Assembly (NCBI GenBank): GCA_021234155.1
Contig: JAJEKV010000028.1
Coordinates: 11,918,134-11,982,133 of the forward strand
Reading direction: 5' to 3'
DNA length: 64,000 nt
Source of the DNA: Isoetes taiwanensis
Lineage: Eukaryota > Streptophyta > Lycopodiopsida > Isoetales > Isoetaceae
Shown here: positions 12,121 through 22,850 of the stretch, one piece after another
How the letters are laid out: each line of letters starts with the position of its first letter
Numbering within the stretch: position 1 is the stretch's first letter
The notes under the pieces: generated by a model
The model's database searches: none
What the model was told of the DNA's origin: nothing
The model's input: the letters and a program-made list of their open reading frames with translations, nothing else
Program-made: the position numbers and the translations under genes

Positions 12121-13395
12121 AGGTATATTTTAACATCCATGGAGGCCAACTGGCCTATGAGACGGTCACAATACAATATATCAGATAGTATCCAAACACA
12201 AAAGAAAACCACAAAAGCCCTATACAATGTGTCTCTAACACTTTGGACGAACCCCACATCTGGAGGAAAAACCCTTGTAGTAGGCGTTCAAATTCCCTAT
12301 CTGGGCGCTCAAATTCCCTGTGCTGTGAGGGATTCTCTGACGGTGGAGACTTGTAGAATGTAGGATGCAAGATGTGCAACCATTGGCGAAGCCAGCAATT
12401 GATGAATGCTATCTCAGAGGATCTGAGATCGGCATGAGCTGCTCGGATGTGTGCATATGCCGGACACTCCTGTAGAGCATGGTGTTCATCTTCTACTATC
12501 TGCATGTGGCAATACTGGCATAGTCTCTCATGCCGGGGGATTCTCTGCCCTCCATCCGTACCCTAGCGGCCTGTCTCAATTCTGAGATGATGGGACCCGG
12601 TCCTCATTGCAGCTATGGCTCTCCGTTTCATGTGCATGCCTTCAAATATCGGTGTGGGCCATGTTCCAGCGACGGATTAACCTGTGTGTGGTAGTGATCT
12701 GTTTTGGGCTTCGCAAGAGTGAGCACATCCCACAGAGAGGCAGCAAAGAATTCATTCAAATGCAGCTCCTATTCCCCGATATCCGGCATAGCCATAATTT
12801 GTTGATAGTCTATGGACCATCTTGCGAACCACCCCTTACAATGCTCCTGCCACACTCTCTTCAGTCGTTGTGGCCCTTGTGCTAATAACAGAGCCCGGGA
12901 GGAAGACGTTGTGCATCCATTCTGTCAACCTTATGGAAATACGCAAGGTGCCTGCGTATAGCAGAATGCTGCAGGGGCCAAAAACCCGTCTCATACAGCA
13001 AAATCGGATAAGGCACCGTGTCCCTGACGCCTAGGCTATATGTCAAGAAGGCCCCAGGTGTTCTTGCTAATCGCTAGACCCCAGACCTCTACGCCATACA
13101 ACAATACTGTTTCAACGAGTACTCTGAACAGGTGTGCTTTGCGTGCCCAATCGCAGAGATCTATTCTGTAACAGCTATTCTGCATTGCATACAGGGCTTT
13201 CCATCCCGCGCTGACCCTTCTGTCTACACAGTCATCCCATAGCATGTTAGCAAGAAAATCGATTCCCAGATACTTAAAGGTCCTTACAACATCCATCCTT
13301 TGTAGGGAGAAGTAGTTTATGCAAAGGGATACATCCATGCATGTAGTTTTCTTCGTGGACTTACTGGCTAAGGATAGGCTTACTCGGTTTTGATC
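12121..13395 (-). pseudogene. LINE reverse transcriptase C-terminal part, degenerate
   Basis: The minus strand carries the 3' third of a LINE ORF2. From 13338 to 13036 it encodes RT thumb-region sequence, including FKYLGIDF and VETVLLYGVEVWG, both typical of LINE RTs. Further downstream (12510-12420) is CQYCHMQIVEDEHHALQECPAY, the C-terminal C-x2-C-x(n)-H-x(n)-C zinc-finger-like motif of plant LINEs (an intervening piece is frame-shifted). The catalytic palm (FADD) is absent because the copy is truncated near 13395. Several stops and frame changes make it non-functional. The 3' terminus around 12121-12160 matches the other LINE ends in this window and runs into a purine tail (ggaagg repeats at 12098-12122). 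Confidence 0.75.
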
Positions 13396-13875
13396 CTATC
13401 CTCTAAGATCCCCCAAAACAATGGGGAGTCGAACCGCAGTACAAGCTCCGACGCTCATCCAAGCATACTAGGAATCCCAGAAGAGGGATGCCTAGTATGC
13501 TTAGGGGCCGAAGCCCAAACAAAGCAAAGAAATCAGTACCAGCATATTGTTTGAAATACAGAATTTGAAAAACAGCATTGAAAATTTCCGCCACATTATA
13601 CAGCAGCAGGCTGCTCAAACAGATTGAACAGGTCATGAAAATAACATTCCACACAATTCTGCATAACAACTGCAGCCTGCTAAACACGTGACATTCACAT
13701 ACAAATTTAGAGCCAGCAAAGCATCCATACCTGTCAAGCAATTCCATCCTGCTGAAACATATTGAACACGACATTTAGAACAAAAGCATACCTATTATTC
13801 CCACAATACAAATCCAGAAGAGGATTTCTCAAGCCCACACACAAAAACAGAAGCCAACAAGAACATGTAAAGACA
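13396..13875. other. Spacer between LINE and HUH element
   Basis: No clear gene. Contains the words ataacattccaca and gccacatta, which recur at 15610-15700 on the other side of the HUH gene and might be element-internal or terminal sequence. Confidence 0.3.
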
Positions 13876-14286
13876 TCAGTTCATAGTGGAGCCACTTTGT
13901 GCATGCCTAATAAGTTCATCTAGTTGCCGTATTTCTTGCACAAGCAAGACCCTCGCAAGGCTCATATGAGAGCGCAAGATGTGCAACTCAGAAACGGGCA
14001 TCCCCAACTGATCCCACTCCACAACAGATATGGCATTGTGAATTGAGGCATAAAACCCTCTAAGCTGCCACCTGAGCAAGTGCAAGGATGCCACAATCCT
14101 ATGCGCCTTAGTTCTAACCTGGATAATGCTATTAACAAACTCTTGAGCACAAAATGCTGCTTTAGGCTCAGCCGAGAACAGAACAGGGTCTGGATGGGAT
14201 GCTTCTACAGCAGATGAAATAAAAGAGTCAGGCAAAGACACAGCAGGTTGCTCCACGCCAGCAGCTGGTTCCCCATCAGTTTCCAT
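13876..14286 (-). CDS. 136-aa ORF downstream of the HUH pseudogene
   Basis: An uninterrupted minus-strand frame starting at the ATG at 14286 encodes 136 residues. It is Ala/Leu-rich, acidic at the N-terminus, and largely helical in appearance (for example HLLRWQLRGFYASIHNAIS and SLARVLLVQEIRQLDELI). I do not recognise a family. Directly upstream, tttttagttgcag|GG resembles a splice acceptor, so this may be a 3' exon of the HUH gene, although a simple join with the preceding frame (ending near 14360) does not keep phase. It could also be a separate second ORF of the same element. It is less damaged than its neighbour. Confidence 0.35.
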   Translation of the reverse strand: METDGEPAAGVEQPAVSLPDSFISSAVEASHPDPVLFSAEPKAAFCAQEFVNSIIQVRTKAHRIVASLHLLRWQLRGFYASIHNAISVVEWDQLGMPVSELHILRSHMSLARVLLVQEIRQLDELIRHAQSGSTMN

Positions 14287-14299
14287 AATCCCTGCAACT

Positions 14300-15384
14300 A
14301 AAAACAAGGAAACCTATGAAAACAAACCTAACTGTACAATGAAGAGGCAACCAAGATCATCACCCAATAGCCATGGTACTATCATCCTTGTGCACAGGGA
14401 TGAAATCCACACCAGGCTCAAGAATGACATCATCATCATTGTCTCCACTATAAGAATCATCATGAATATCCTCAAAGTTATTATCTTGTTCATCAATAGG
14501 AATAGCATCATCCCAATACCGCCTCCTCCCAGGCCCATTCCTTTCCACAGGTACAAAACCTGCTGGCAGCCCAAACAAAATTGTCCTCATATCCGATGGC
14601 ACGCAGTGACTAGGATTGAGCAGGACCCTCCATGCAGCCCGGACACGGTGCTCATTAATATGGGCAGTATTAGAAGGGATAATCCAAGAACTAATGTAAA
14701 TTTTCCAGAACGAATCATCCTGTCCAGTGTATACAACAAGCTAGCAGTCAATCTACGGTTCCCGTGAGAGTTCACAAAATGGGCAGCTCGGTTCAATAAG
14801 TTTTGTTATCAAGAACAACTAAGTTTTTCGTATCACCAGCTCCCCATCTCAAATACAAATCCTTAACCTTTCTCGATGGCAGCCTCACTCACATTATGAA
14901 GATGGCAGACATAATGAACCTTTCCCACATCCTTCATACAATACCCAATCATACCCTCAAAACAATGAAGACGAGTGTTCTTGAGGGCTTTACACACCAA
15001 TATCACACCAGGAGGCTTACAAACCCAATTAAAATCTTTTTTTATGGCATCATTCATGGCCCTAGGACTTTTAAACCGGGCTCTAAACACAGCTTGACAA
15101 TGCAAATGATCTACAGTAGCACCACGCTCCATGGCCACAGCTCCAGCAACACACCTCCGATTACAAAATCTCACAAGACCATCATAAAAGCTCATGGGCA
15201 CATCTTGCCCAGACAGACCTAAGGTGACACTCACATCTATAAGATTCCATTCTCTTGGGAATTGGAAGAACTCAGGTTTACAATGTGGCCCACAGAACCA
15301 GGAACAGAGCAACCAACACTCTTCCCCTTTCTGGCTGCCCTCTTCAAAGACATGGCAGAAAATCACACACAAAAACAAAGGCAC
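14300..15384 (-). pseudogene. Rep-type HUH endonuclease gene, Replitron-like, frameshifted
   Basis: The main frame (15384-14863) shows the hallmarks of a Rep-type HUH endonuclease: a strand before VAMERG, then the metal-binding HUH motif H-L-H (codons at 15108-15100, context DHLHCQAVF), and about 52 residues later the catalytic Tyr in GMIGYCMKD (Tyr codon 14943-14941), a YxxK arrangement as in rolling-circle initiators. Further downstream are blocks containing RSGKF, then SSWIIP and RAAWRVL, recalling the C-terminal region of eukaryotic Replitron proteins (from memory). An acidic tail follows at 14480-14400. The gene switches frame at least three times (after IEKG at about 14865, near 14800 and near 14690) and has stops, so this copy is dead. 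The N-terminus upstream of 15330 also appears shifted. Possible 5' exon: up to about 15640. Element termini were not identified. Confidence 0.6.
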
Positions 15385-15699
15385 AGAAGAACACAGCCGG
15401 CTTACCTATGTCCCCTTCGAGAACACTCCACCTCCGCTCCCCGCCAACGAACCCGACCCCAGCGTATCCAAAACTCCAAAAAAAAGCAACAACCCACAGC
15501 CACGACACATCAGGACCTCCGACCTCAGCAGCTCTGCCATCCCTGGAGCACCCTAAGGCAGCACTCACTGTTCCGGCCAACCGGGCTTTCGAATCCCCCT
15601 TGCCACCGTCAGCAAAATAACATTCCACATACGAATACCCCAATTAAACCATTGCAAATCTTATGTTATAAAAATAACATTCCACATTTCGGCCACATT

Positions 15700-16160
15700 A
15701 TTGCCCATGGGAAAGCACCCTTATCATTCCATATATAAAGCAGTATCATTTTTTGTTCTTAAAAAAATAGGAGGTAATTTTTCTGGGCTGAGCGCAGCCC
15801 TGGCTGTGACACGTATGCACCCAGCATTTTCAAATTGAAGAAAAGAGAAAAAAAACTAGGGATGCCACGTTTTTGTTCTTATCTGCTTTGAATCAATCTC
15901 CTCCGTCGAATCTCCTTCTCTGCTCTCCACTTCCTCTGCCCCATTCCGGCGAGATCAGCGAGGCCGATCTGTGTCTCACGGCCCTGCTAGCGTTGGCCAC
16001 GATTATTATAGCTGCTTCGATGACCTGTTGATCTGCTGCAACATTGCTTAAATCCCTACTTCAACCTGTTCAAATGACCTGGTAATAAAATATTCTGCTC
16101 TTCCTGACCGTCATGGTTTAGAAAATTTGCAGAAGAACAACATAGCAGAAAGCAGAGATC
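15700..16160 (+). other. Possible 5' leader of the cyclin-like locus
   Basis: CT-rich sequence (15895-15960, tctccttctctgctctccac) precedes the ATG at 16161 and looks like a plant 5' untranslated region. No promoter element is convincing. Confidence 0.25.
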
Positions 16161-17494
16161 ATGCCAAAACCCTCATATCCTGATGCGCAAAAAGCAATGA
16201 AGCCTAGTCCCGGCAAAGCCAGAGCAATTGCTACAGCGATGCAGAGAGGTCTGGCGGTTCTTTCTACCGAAGGTATGTTCTATTCCCTTCTATTGTATCA
16301 GGTTGAGACAATGCCGAGACATGTTATTGCTATTTAGAACTGCATATGCTATTTCGTGGCTCTCGCATCTTATTTTTCCCCTTCCTATCAACAAGAGCCG
16401 CAGCAGATCAAGCAATAAATTTGGGTCCCGAGATGCGGCTTCCCTCATTGTCAAGGCTCTGGCAATAGCTCAGCTGAGATAATCTTGCAAACGAGGACCC
16501 AAATCGGGAGACCGCCATAGCTTCTGGCTTCTTCAAGCAGCACAAAAGCCTAGTTTCCAGAACGGCATGCCCTTCCTCTGTTTTTCACTTCGATCTGTGC
16601 CTTTGGCTTCTCAAGCCTCTGGAATGGGCGTCTACGCCATTCTTGAAGCCAATTAACTTCTAAGCTTAGTGTTCCGGAAGGAAGCATGTGACATTTATCT
16701 CCGGCAGGCCTAGTTGGCCAGAACTCTGTTGCAGCTACGACACATAACTCGGGGGGCACATTACATTTGTGGAAGATTACATAACCCGAGTTATTTGATG
16801 TTCGCAGTAATATTTGTGGAATCCATAGATGCATCTAACTTCCCAGCCAGTTGCCCCTTTGCAGTATTAAACTGGAGTTTTTTCTAAATTTGGTTGTTGA
16901 ATCTTCCTTGGCATGGTCGGGCGGTAGATTTAAGCTGCAGATGGTGTCGGAATGAACAAGAAACCACCTTGGTTTTTGAAACGAGCAACTGGATTCTTCG
17001 CTTTAGGTGCTCCTATTCTGTTTGGCACTACTGATTCCGTTTTCTTTTCTTACAGTGTTCTTTTTAGGGCTCCAGTTGCTTCATTTTTCAGGTGTTAAAA
17101 GCTGTGCATTTTCTTTGCATTTGCTGTTGTAGGACATGGGAAGACATGTATTTTTTTTTTTACTCCTGTTAACTCTTGACTTCGAGAGCCATTCTATTTC
17201 GTTTCTGCTTCTTGCTGGGAGACAAGACCCAAGTTCTTTTGCAAAGAAAAGCTTGCTTATATTTGTTGTTCTTACTGCCCTGTAGCGTGGAATGTTTAAT
17301 TCAATTGAGATCGGGTTGAAATGTTTATTCTTCTCAAAGCATATGTTTTGCATGAATAAGTTGTATCTTTTGGCTTTGCTGCCGAGATGCAAGTAGAAGA
17401 GCCAGTTTTTGATATCAACAAAGCAAATGTTGGAAATCCCTTGCAAGTTCTGGATTGTGTCAAATATATCTCCGAATATTATTGCAGAGCTGAG
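16161..17494 (+). pseudogene. Possible B-type cyclin 5' part, incomplete
   Basis: Two plus-strand segments suggest a cyclin B2-like gene start. Segment 16161-16272 begins with ATG (37 codons, donor G|gtatgttc) and contains RGLAVLSTE, which faintly recalls the RRALSTIN block of plant CYCB2 N-termini. Segment 17387-17494, after acceptor ctgccgag, encodes EEPVFDINKANVGNPLQVLD followed by a Tyr-rich stretch ending at GAG|gtta. This resembles the region just before the cyclin box in B-type cyclins (EEPVxDIDxxDxxNPLAVVEY). The cyclin box itself (MRAILIDWL and following) was not found in the next 2 kb, so the locus is truncated, highly diverged, or a misreading. Intermediate exons could not be joined in phase. 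Confidence 0.35.
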
Positions 17495-19600
17495 GTTATA
17501 TCCTTTTCGTTCATATATTTGAGAGCACATTTTTTCTCCTGGCTATGTATTCCATTTTTTGCATCTTTCTTCCATTCTAATTTTAATAGTTCTATGTGCT
17601 TCGCTTCTGCAGGGGAGTATGTGAGCTCCTTTTTAATAAGAGTTAAAAGCGTTCCCCTTTGCTTAGGAGCATGCTTCATAGAACAGACATGAAGATTGAT
17701 TTTGATGTTGCGTCATGGCCGATGCTTTTTTATGCAATTACAAATTGGCATTTGGGGAGCTTTTTTTATCTCATTCTACTTCTGCGATGCAGCAGACATC
17801 GATAACGGCTTCATCTGGCAACACAGCTTCTTTGCGAGGTAAACTTTGTGATTAAAATAAACGCTATTGTTTCTTGGTTTGTGCAAGGGCAGAGCCACAA
17901 TTTCTTTTAGAGATTTGGGCAAAAAATCAGTATTAGTTTCTGAATTAGCAAGTTTCAGTGTTTGCAAGATTTATTTCGAGCAAGAGATTTGGAGCATTAG
18001 CGTTCAACTACATCAGATAAATCTTAGATTGAGCTTAGACAGAACCATAAAACAAGATCCAATAATTTATCTGAAAGGCGGTCCATTAAGAATATCAAGG
18101 TTTCTAAGTGGACTCGATCGGTGGATAATCGGATTAATCGTACTCATTATATATTAGATGTGTGTGTCAGATCTCTTTTTACATGCGGCAGGTTTAGACA
18201 TCAGTTTTTTCTATCCATTTGCATGTGATAAACTTCTTTAATATGATGGCTTTACAAGGTGAGCTAGTGTGCAATTCCTCTGTCAATTTTTTTTTAAATC
18301 TATGCTCAAAGTTGTGCAACTAGTATTGAGCTTCTATCTTTCATCAATCAATCAAGTTACAGGTTTAATACATCTAATTTTGTTATATAAGCTAAGCTCC
18401 GTCCTTTGCCATAATGGCTATTCTTTGCATTGGTGAAACATTGGCCAAAATTGACATGGTGAACTTTTGTAGAACATGTTTCGTGCTTGCGCCAGTCGAA
18501 AAATAAATTTCGGTACCCAATTGTTTCCAGTATAAGCTCAAATAGTAACCGTCAATTGCGCTGATGCATAGGAGAAATTCTTAATACTCTATTTTGATAT
18601 CTTTTGGTAATTTATCAATTATATGTTTTCTAGCATTGGATACTATTTGCCAAAAGATTATTTTGCGTCTTATTACCTTCATAACCTTATGCCGCCTCGG
18701 TCAATTATAAAACGCTAAACTTACATTATACACTCGCACAAGAGCGTAATCACAAGGAGAGGCTACTTGCCATGGTGAAGCATTCACATCTTTCTCTAGA
18801 GTAGTATTGGCTTTTAAGAGAGTTTCCAATTCGAGCAGTACAGGAGAAAGTGGTAGAAAAAGACAGAGGTCACCTATCTGTGATGAAAACGAGGAAGAAA
18901 AACATTTTTGGAGACTTATCAAATGGAAAGTATAGATAAATCGAGACTGTAGATTTAAGAGCTCTGGTGATGATGAGGGCAGCACAACGCTCTTGCAAGA
19001 CAATATAACCTTTTTTGAGGTAACTATAATTCGAAAATCTTAAAGGCATAAACTTTCTATCTTGCATTACAATTGCTATGTTGATGACTATTTAGTGTCT
19101 TGTTGTGAGTGGGATAACTTAATGATTTCATCCATCAAGCATAAACAAAATGCCAAAGCCAGTATTTGGATGGCCTTGACTTGGCATATGTCATGCTTCT
19201 GCCAAGGCTTCTGCTAGAAAATTATCAGTTGCAGACTTTATGATACAAAAAAACTACTGTTTATTATTGTTGTGTTTAGATATTGAAATGAATAGATAGA
19301 GGATGGATGCATACCTATGTTTATCCAGGTAGTGAGCGCCGAAACTTACACAAATTTCCCTTGCATAGACGAGTTGGGGAAGAGAAACGTTCGCGGCGGC
19401 CGCCGCGATAAGTTTCTTGTAGTTGTAATCGGAGCCGAGCTCAGCACCGTATAGCAAGGGTCTACGATTTTTCCAACGTGGCAATTAGGCACGTCTTATC
19501 CTGGGGTGCTGAGCTGGCGGCTGTCCGGAAATATCGGCGGACATGAATTTTGCAAAATGCGGGGACCAAAATCATAGCGCTAAAATGCGCGTTTCTGGAT
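17495..19600. other. Spacer, no confirmed gene
   Basis: AT-rich. A possible exon-like piece lies near 17795-17838 (after cgatgcagcag, ending before gtaaac), but no family was recognised. The last 150 bases (19450-19600) are GC-richer and would be the upstream region of the receptor kinase. Confidence 0.35.
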
Positions 19601-19661
19601 CCTTTCTGCCAAATCTTTCCATGCTAAATAAGGAGGAGCCGCGAATCCATCAAGCCTGGCT

Positions 19662-21596
19662 ATGGCAGACGCCGTAATAACACGTCTTCGGCAAACAAGC
19701 TTTGCGCACAATCATGCCGTACCCCGGTCCTTTTCTACAGGTTCCCTTTCTTCTTGCCTTACAAAAATATTCCCTGTTCAATCCGTGCTGTTTTTGTTGT
19801 TGTTTTCTTTGGGCATCCCATACCCGATTTATGCTCTTGATTTGCGTAGTTTTTCGTCCATTTCTTCATCCGATTCTCCAGAATATTTTAGGCGGCAGAT
19901 GCCTTCAATAGGGCAGGATTGCTTCCAAGATAAGGGGGCTTTAAGCTCGTGTAAAGTTTTTCCTCGGGTGGATGTCCTTGTGTATGAAATTCTCGGAAAG
20001 AATTTGGCAAGAAGCTTGGATTATGATTTTCATGGCAGGGAAAGAAATGCATCAATTGCAACTAGATTTGATGCTCATTCTGGTATTGACAATGTATTTT
20101 ACCAAAGTTTGGAAATGGCGTCTTTTGCCGGCTCTCAAGATTTGGTGCACTGCTTTGACTTCACGAAATTAAATAGTAATATTCTGGCGGTCAAGGCCAA
20201 TTTATGCGCTACAACATCCGGCGAGAGTGTAAGAAATGCACCCTGTTTTCTGGGACCTCTTCTGTCTTTGATGGTTCTCTGTTTTATATGCGGATCGAAA
20301 GATGGAACAGAGAAAGAAAATTCAGGCAACAAGGTGCAAGCATCTAGCAACAGGGTAGAATCATCTTTGGCTGAGGAAAATCGCAATTTCACACCCGCTG
20401 CTTCGCCTCATAATTCGAAGCGAAAAGAATCACCAGGCGGCAGCACACAGAGGCAAAATAGAACTGATAGCCCAGGCAATTCATCTAGCTCAAGAACCAG
20501 ATCATCCCGTAGCAAGCCATCCACCACCAATTCCACCAGCACAGGGACCAGATCCTCTTCTGCCCATATTGGGGACCATGCTATGTATGTCGGAGTAGCT
20601 AAACGCTTTAGACTCACAGAAATTTTAGAAGCTACAAACAATTTTGACAATTCTCTCATTCTCGGAGAAGGGGGTTTTGGAAAGGTTTACAAAGGTAAGC
20701 TTCCCGATGGCACAGAGACTGCCATGAAAAGAAGCAACCCCATGTCTGGCCAAGGACTGCCAGAATTCAAACGAGAAATCAAGGCACTCTCTGCTGTCAG
20801 GCATAGACATCTAGTTTCTTTGATTGGGTTTTGCAAAGAAAGAGAAGAGATGGTCTTGGTCTATGAATTCATGTCAAAAGGCTCCCTGCGCTCCCATCTC
20901 TATGGCAATCTTAGTTTTCAACCTCTTTCATGGGAGCAGAGGCTTCAAATTTGCATCGGGGCTGCAAGAGGTCTGCATTATTTGCACACAGGGGCAGTGC
21001 AGGGTATTATTCACAGAGATGTGAAATCCTCAAATATTCTTCTGGATGGCAATTTCTTGGCCAAGCTTTCCGATTTTGGTCTTTCTAAACCTATTAATAG
21101 TGATGTTACTCATGTAAGCACGGCAGTAAAGGGCAGTTTTGGGTACTTGGATCCCGAATATTTTTCCAGAATGCAGCTCACCGAGAAATCAGATGTATAC
21201 TCTTTCGGTGTGGTTCTTTTCGAGATCATCTGTGCTAAACCGCCAATCAATCCTGCCCTTTCAGACGCTCAGGCAAACAGTGCAAAATGGGTGGTTCGTT
21301 GCCACAGACTGGGCGTGCTTGACACTGCAATTGATCCTTATCTAAGAGGCCGGTATGAACCAAACTCAATGCATAAGTTTATAGAAATTGCACAGAAATG
21401 TGTTGCTGAGAGAGGAACTGATAGGCCAACAATGGGAACGGTTCTTTGGAGTTTAGAATCTGCTTTAAAATATGAAATGGAAGGAAATGCAGGCAGGCCT
21501 CCTCTTCCTCCCAGAATGCGCAGAGACACAGGTCCGATGACTATAGCAGGGTTAGACACAGATGATATGATGTTTTCACAGCCTGTAGCTAGATAA
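19662..21596 (+). CDS. CrRLK1L-type receptor-like kinase with short non-malectin ectodomain
   Basis: A single uninterrupted frame of 644 aa. Residues about 318-605 form a complete Ser/Thr kinase of the FERONIA/THESEUS class: Gly loop GEGGFG (335-340), the ATP-binding Lys in TAMKRSNP (K356, usual family form VAIKRGNP), HRD with Lys and Asn (451-458), DFG (471-473), and GSFGYLDPEYF in the activation segment (491-501). Family landmarks RHRHLVSLIGF and SDVYSFGVVLFE are intact, so activity is expected. A hydrophobic stretch at 39-57 fits a signal peptide and a second at about 195-211 a membrane span; about 135 residues with five Cys lie between, whereas family members normally carry about 400 residues with malectin-like domains. 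A Ser/Thr/Arg-rich linker (220-305) precedes the kinase. The ATG (ggctATGgc) is the first in frame and the lack of introns is normal for this family. Its membrane signalling role is inferred; the ligand is unknown. Confidence 0.9.
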   Translation: MADAVITRLRQTSFAHNHAVPRSFSTGSLSSCLTKIFPVQSVLFLLLFSLGIPYPIYALDLRSFSSISSSDSPEYFRRQMPSIGQDCFQDKGALSSCKVFPRVDVLVYEILGKNLARSLDYDFHGRERNASIATRFDAHSGIDNVFYQSLEMASFAGSQDLVHCFDFTKLNSNILAVKANLCATTSGESVRNAPCFLGPLLSLMVLCFICGSKDGTEKENSGNKVQASSNRVESSLAEENRNFTPAASPHNSKRKESPGGSTQRQNRTDSPGNSSSSRTRSSRSKPSTTNSTSTGTRSSSAHIGDHAMYVGVAKRFRLTEILEATNNFDNSLILGEGGFGKVYKGKLPDGTETAMKRSNPMSGQGLPEFKREIKALSAVRHRHLVSLIGFCKEREEMVLVYEFMSKGSLRSHLYGNLSFQPLSWEQRLQICIGAARGLHYLHTGAVQGIIHRDVKSSNILLDGNFLAKLSDFGLSKPINSDVTHVSTAVKGSFGYLDPEYFSRMQLTEKSDVYSFGVVLFEIICAKPPINPALSDAQANSAKWVVRCHRLGVLDTAIDPYLRGRYEPNSMHKFIEIAQKCVAERGTDRPTMGTVLWSLESALKYEMEGNAGRPPLPPRMRRDTGPMTIAGLDTDDMMFSQPVAR

Positions 21597-21670
21597 GGTA
21601 AAGAAAATCAGAGTGATTTATTTATTTATCATGTCCTTTTGGGGATCAACCAAGGATTTAGGTTGAAGAA

Positions 21671-21936
21671 CAGATTTATTTTTAGCCTGAAGAAGAAGAG
21701 GCTAACCCCATACGGGCTAAATTTAGATTTGGAGGCTAAAGATGATAGCTGAGCTTTCTGGATGTAAGTCTTGGGTAACTCCCAGGTTTATTTTCAGATC
21801 TAGTTTCAGCCTGAAGAAGGCTAACTCCCAGGTTGCAGAACAGATTTATTTTCAGCCTGAAGGAGGCTAACTCTCAGACAGGCTAAATTGAGGTTTGGAG
21901 GCTAAAGATCATAGGCTGACCTTTCTGGATGTAAAA
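21671..21936. repeat. Duplicated block in the 3' flank of the receptor kinase
   Basis: A block of about 95 bp starting cagatttattttcagcctgaag and ending ctttctggatgtaa occurs at 21671-21768 and again at 21841-21936. A partial copy (cagcctgaagaaggctaactcccagg) lies between them. It directly follows the stop codon at 21596 and so may lie in the 3' untranslated region. Confidence 0.75.
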
Positions 21937-22230
21937 AGTCTTGTTGTACAGTGGTGTAAAATATCAAGTGGTCCTGTTACATTATTCGCACCTGATCCAC
22001 CAACGCCTGCATTTAAGTATCCTGCTGTCATTAATGGTCTTAATAGCAGCCATTCAGTACCAAGTTTGTGCAAAAAGGGATGTTTAACGACAAAGTTGCC
22101 AAAAGCTTTGGAATATTTATGAAAGTTCTTGAAGTGTGCTATGAGACAAATCTTGCTTTCAAAAACATGAAGAGAATATAATAGCAGCTTTTCTATGCTG
22201 ATTTTGAGCTATGGATTTGAAATACAAGGC

Positions 22231-22258
22231 CCTCTATCTATCTATCTATCTATCTATC
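22231..22258. repeat. (CTAT)n microsatellite
   Basis: Six or more CTAT units are visible directly. Confidence 0.95.
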
Positions 22259-22619
22259 CCTAGAAAGTTTTTAGGAGGATTTGTAGTACTACTAGAGAAT
22301 ATCTTGGTCCAGTGATAATGTGCAAATGCTTTCCTTGCCCTTATTTGCAATGCCAATTCTTGTGCTCAATATTTTATGACTTAAAAGGAGGTAAAAAATG
22401 TTACCCAATAGATAGATAGTTTAATGTGCATAGAGAAGAAAATTGTCTTTCCTTTGACTTTTTTTCTTTTTCTATAACTGGCTTCACTTCAAACTACAAA
22501 TCTTAGTCACACTTGAGAGACATGTTGCACCAATGTTGGCGAACTTTGTTCCATTTGAGTTAATGTGTTGGAGGGAAACATCATACATATTTCTGTAAGG
22601 ATGATATGCAATGTAGGTG

Positions 22620-22850
22620 ACGTATGGCGGCATGGAATGTGGGAAGCGGAGGATCCCAGGGGCCCCGCGACTGGCGGGAGCCAGGAGCGGGTCTGGAATC
22701 CGCGACCCACTTCCAGGCCACCACAACATGGCAATTGGGAGTTTTGCTTGATCCTTACCTCCAGGTGACCGCTTGAGCGAAATTGCTGTGCCGCTTTCTA
22801 TTCCGGAGGCGGAATCATCGACCCAGTTGCCATGTTGTGCAAAGCATGAC
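22620..22850. other. GC-rich island of probable repeat origin
   Basis: About 230 bp much richer in G+C than its AT-rich surroundings, with short internal inverted words (gactggcgggag, gtctggaatccgcgacc). It might be a short interspersed element; no clear RNA polymerase III boxes, tail or target duplication were identified. Confidence 0.3.

Noticed and set aside
13962-14150. 62-aa ORF nested in the 136-aa ORF
   Set aside because: Alternative frame of the longer and better-composed ORF.
14300-15384. Helitron origin for the HUH gene
   Set aside because: Helitron proteins have two Tyr and a downstream helicase. Here there is a single Tyr context and no helicase motifs.
15194-15738. Three overlapping plus-strand ORFs of 120-158 aa
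   Set aside because: They lie antisense to the HUH gene and its 5' region. The minus-strand reading carries the HUH and Tyr motifs, so these are shadows.
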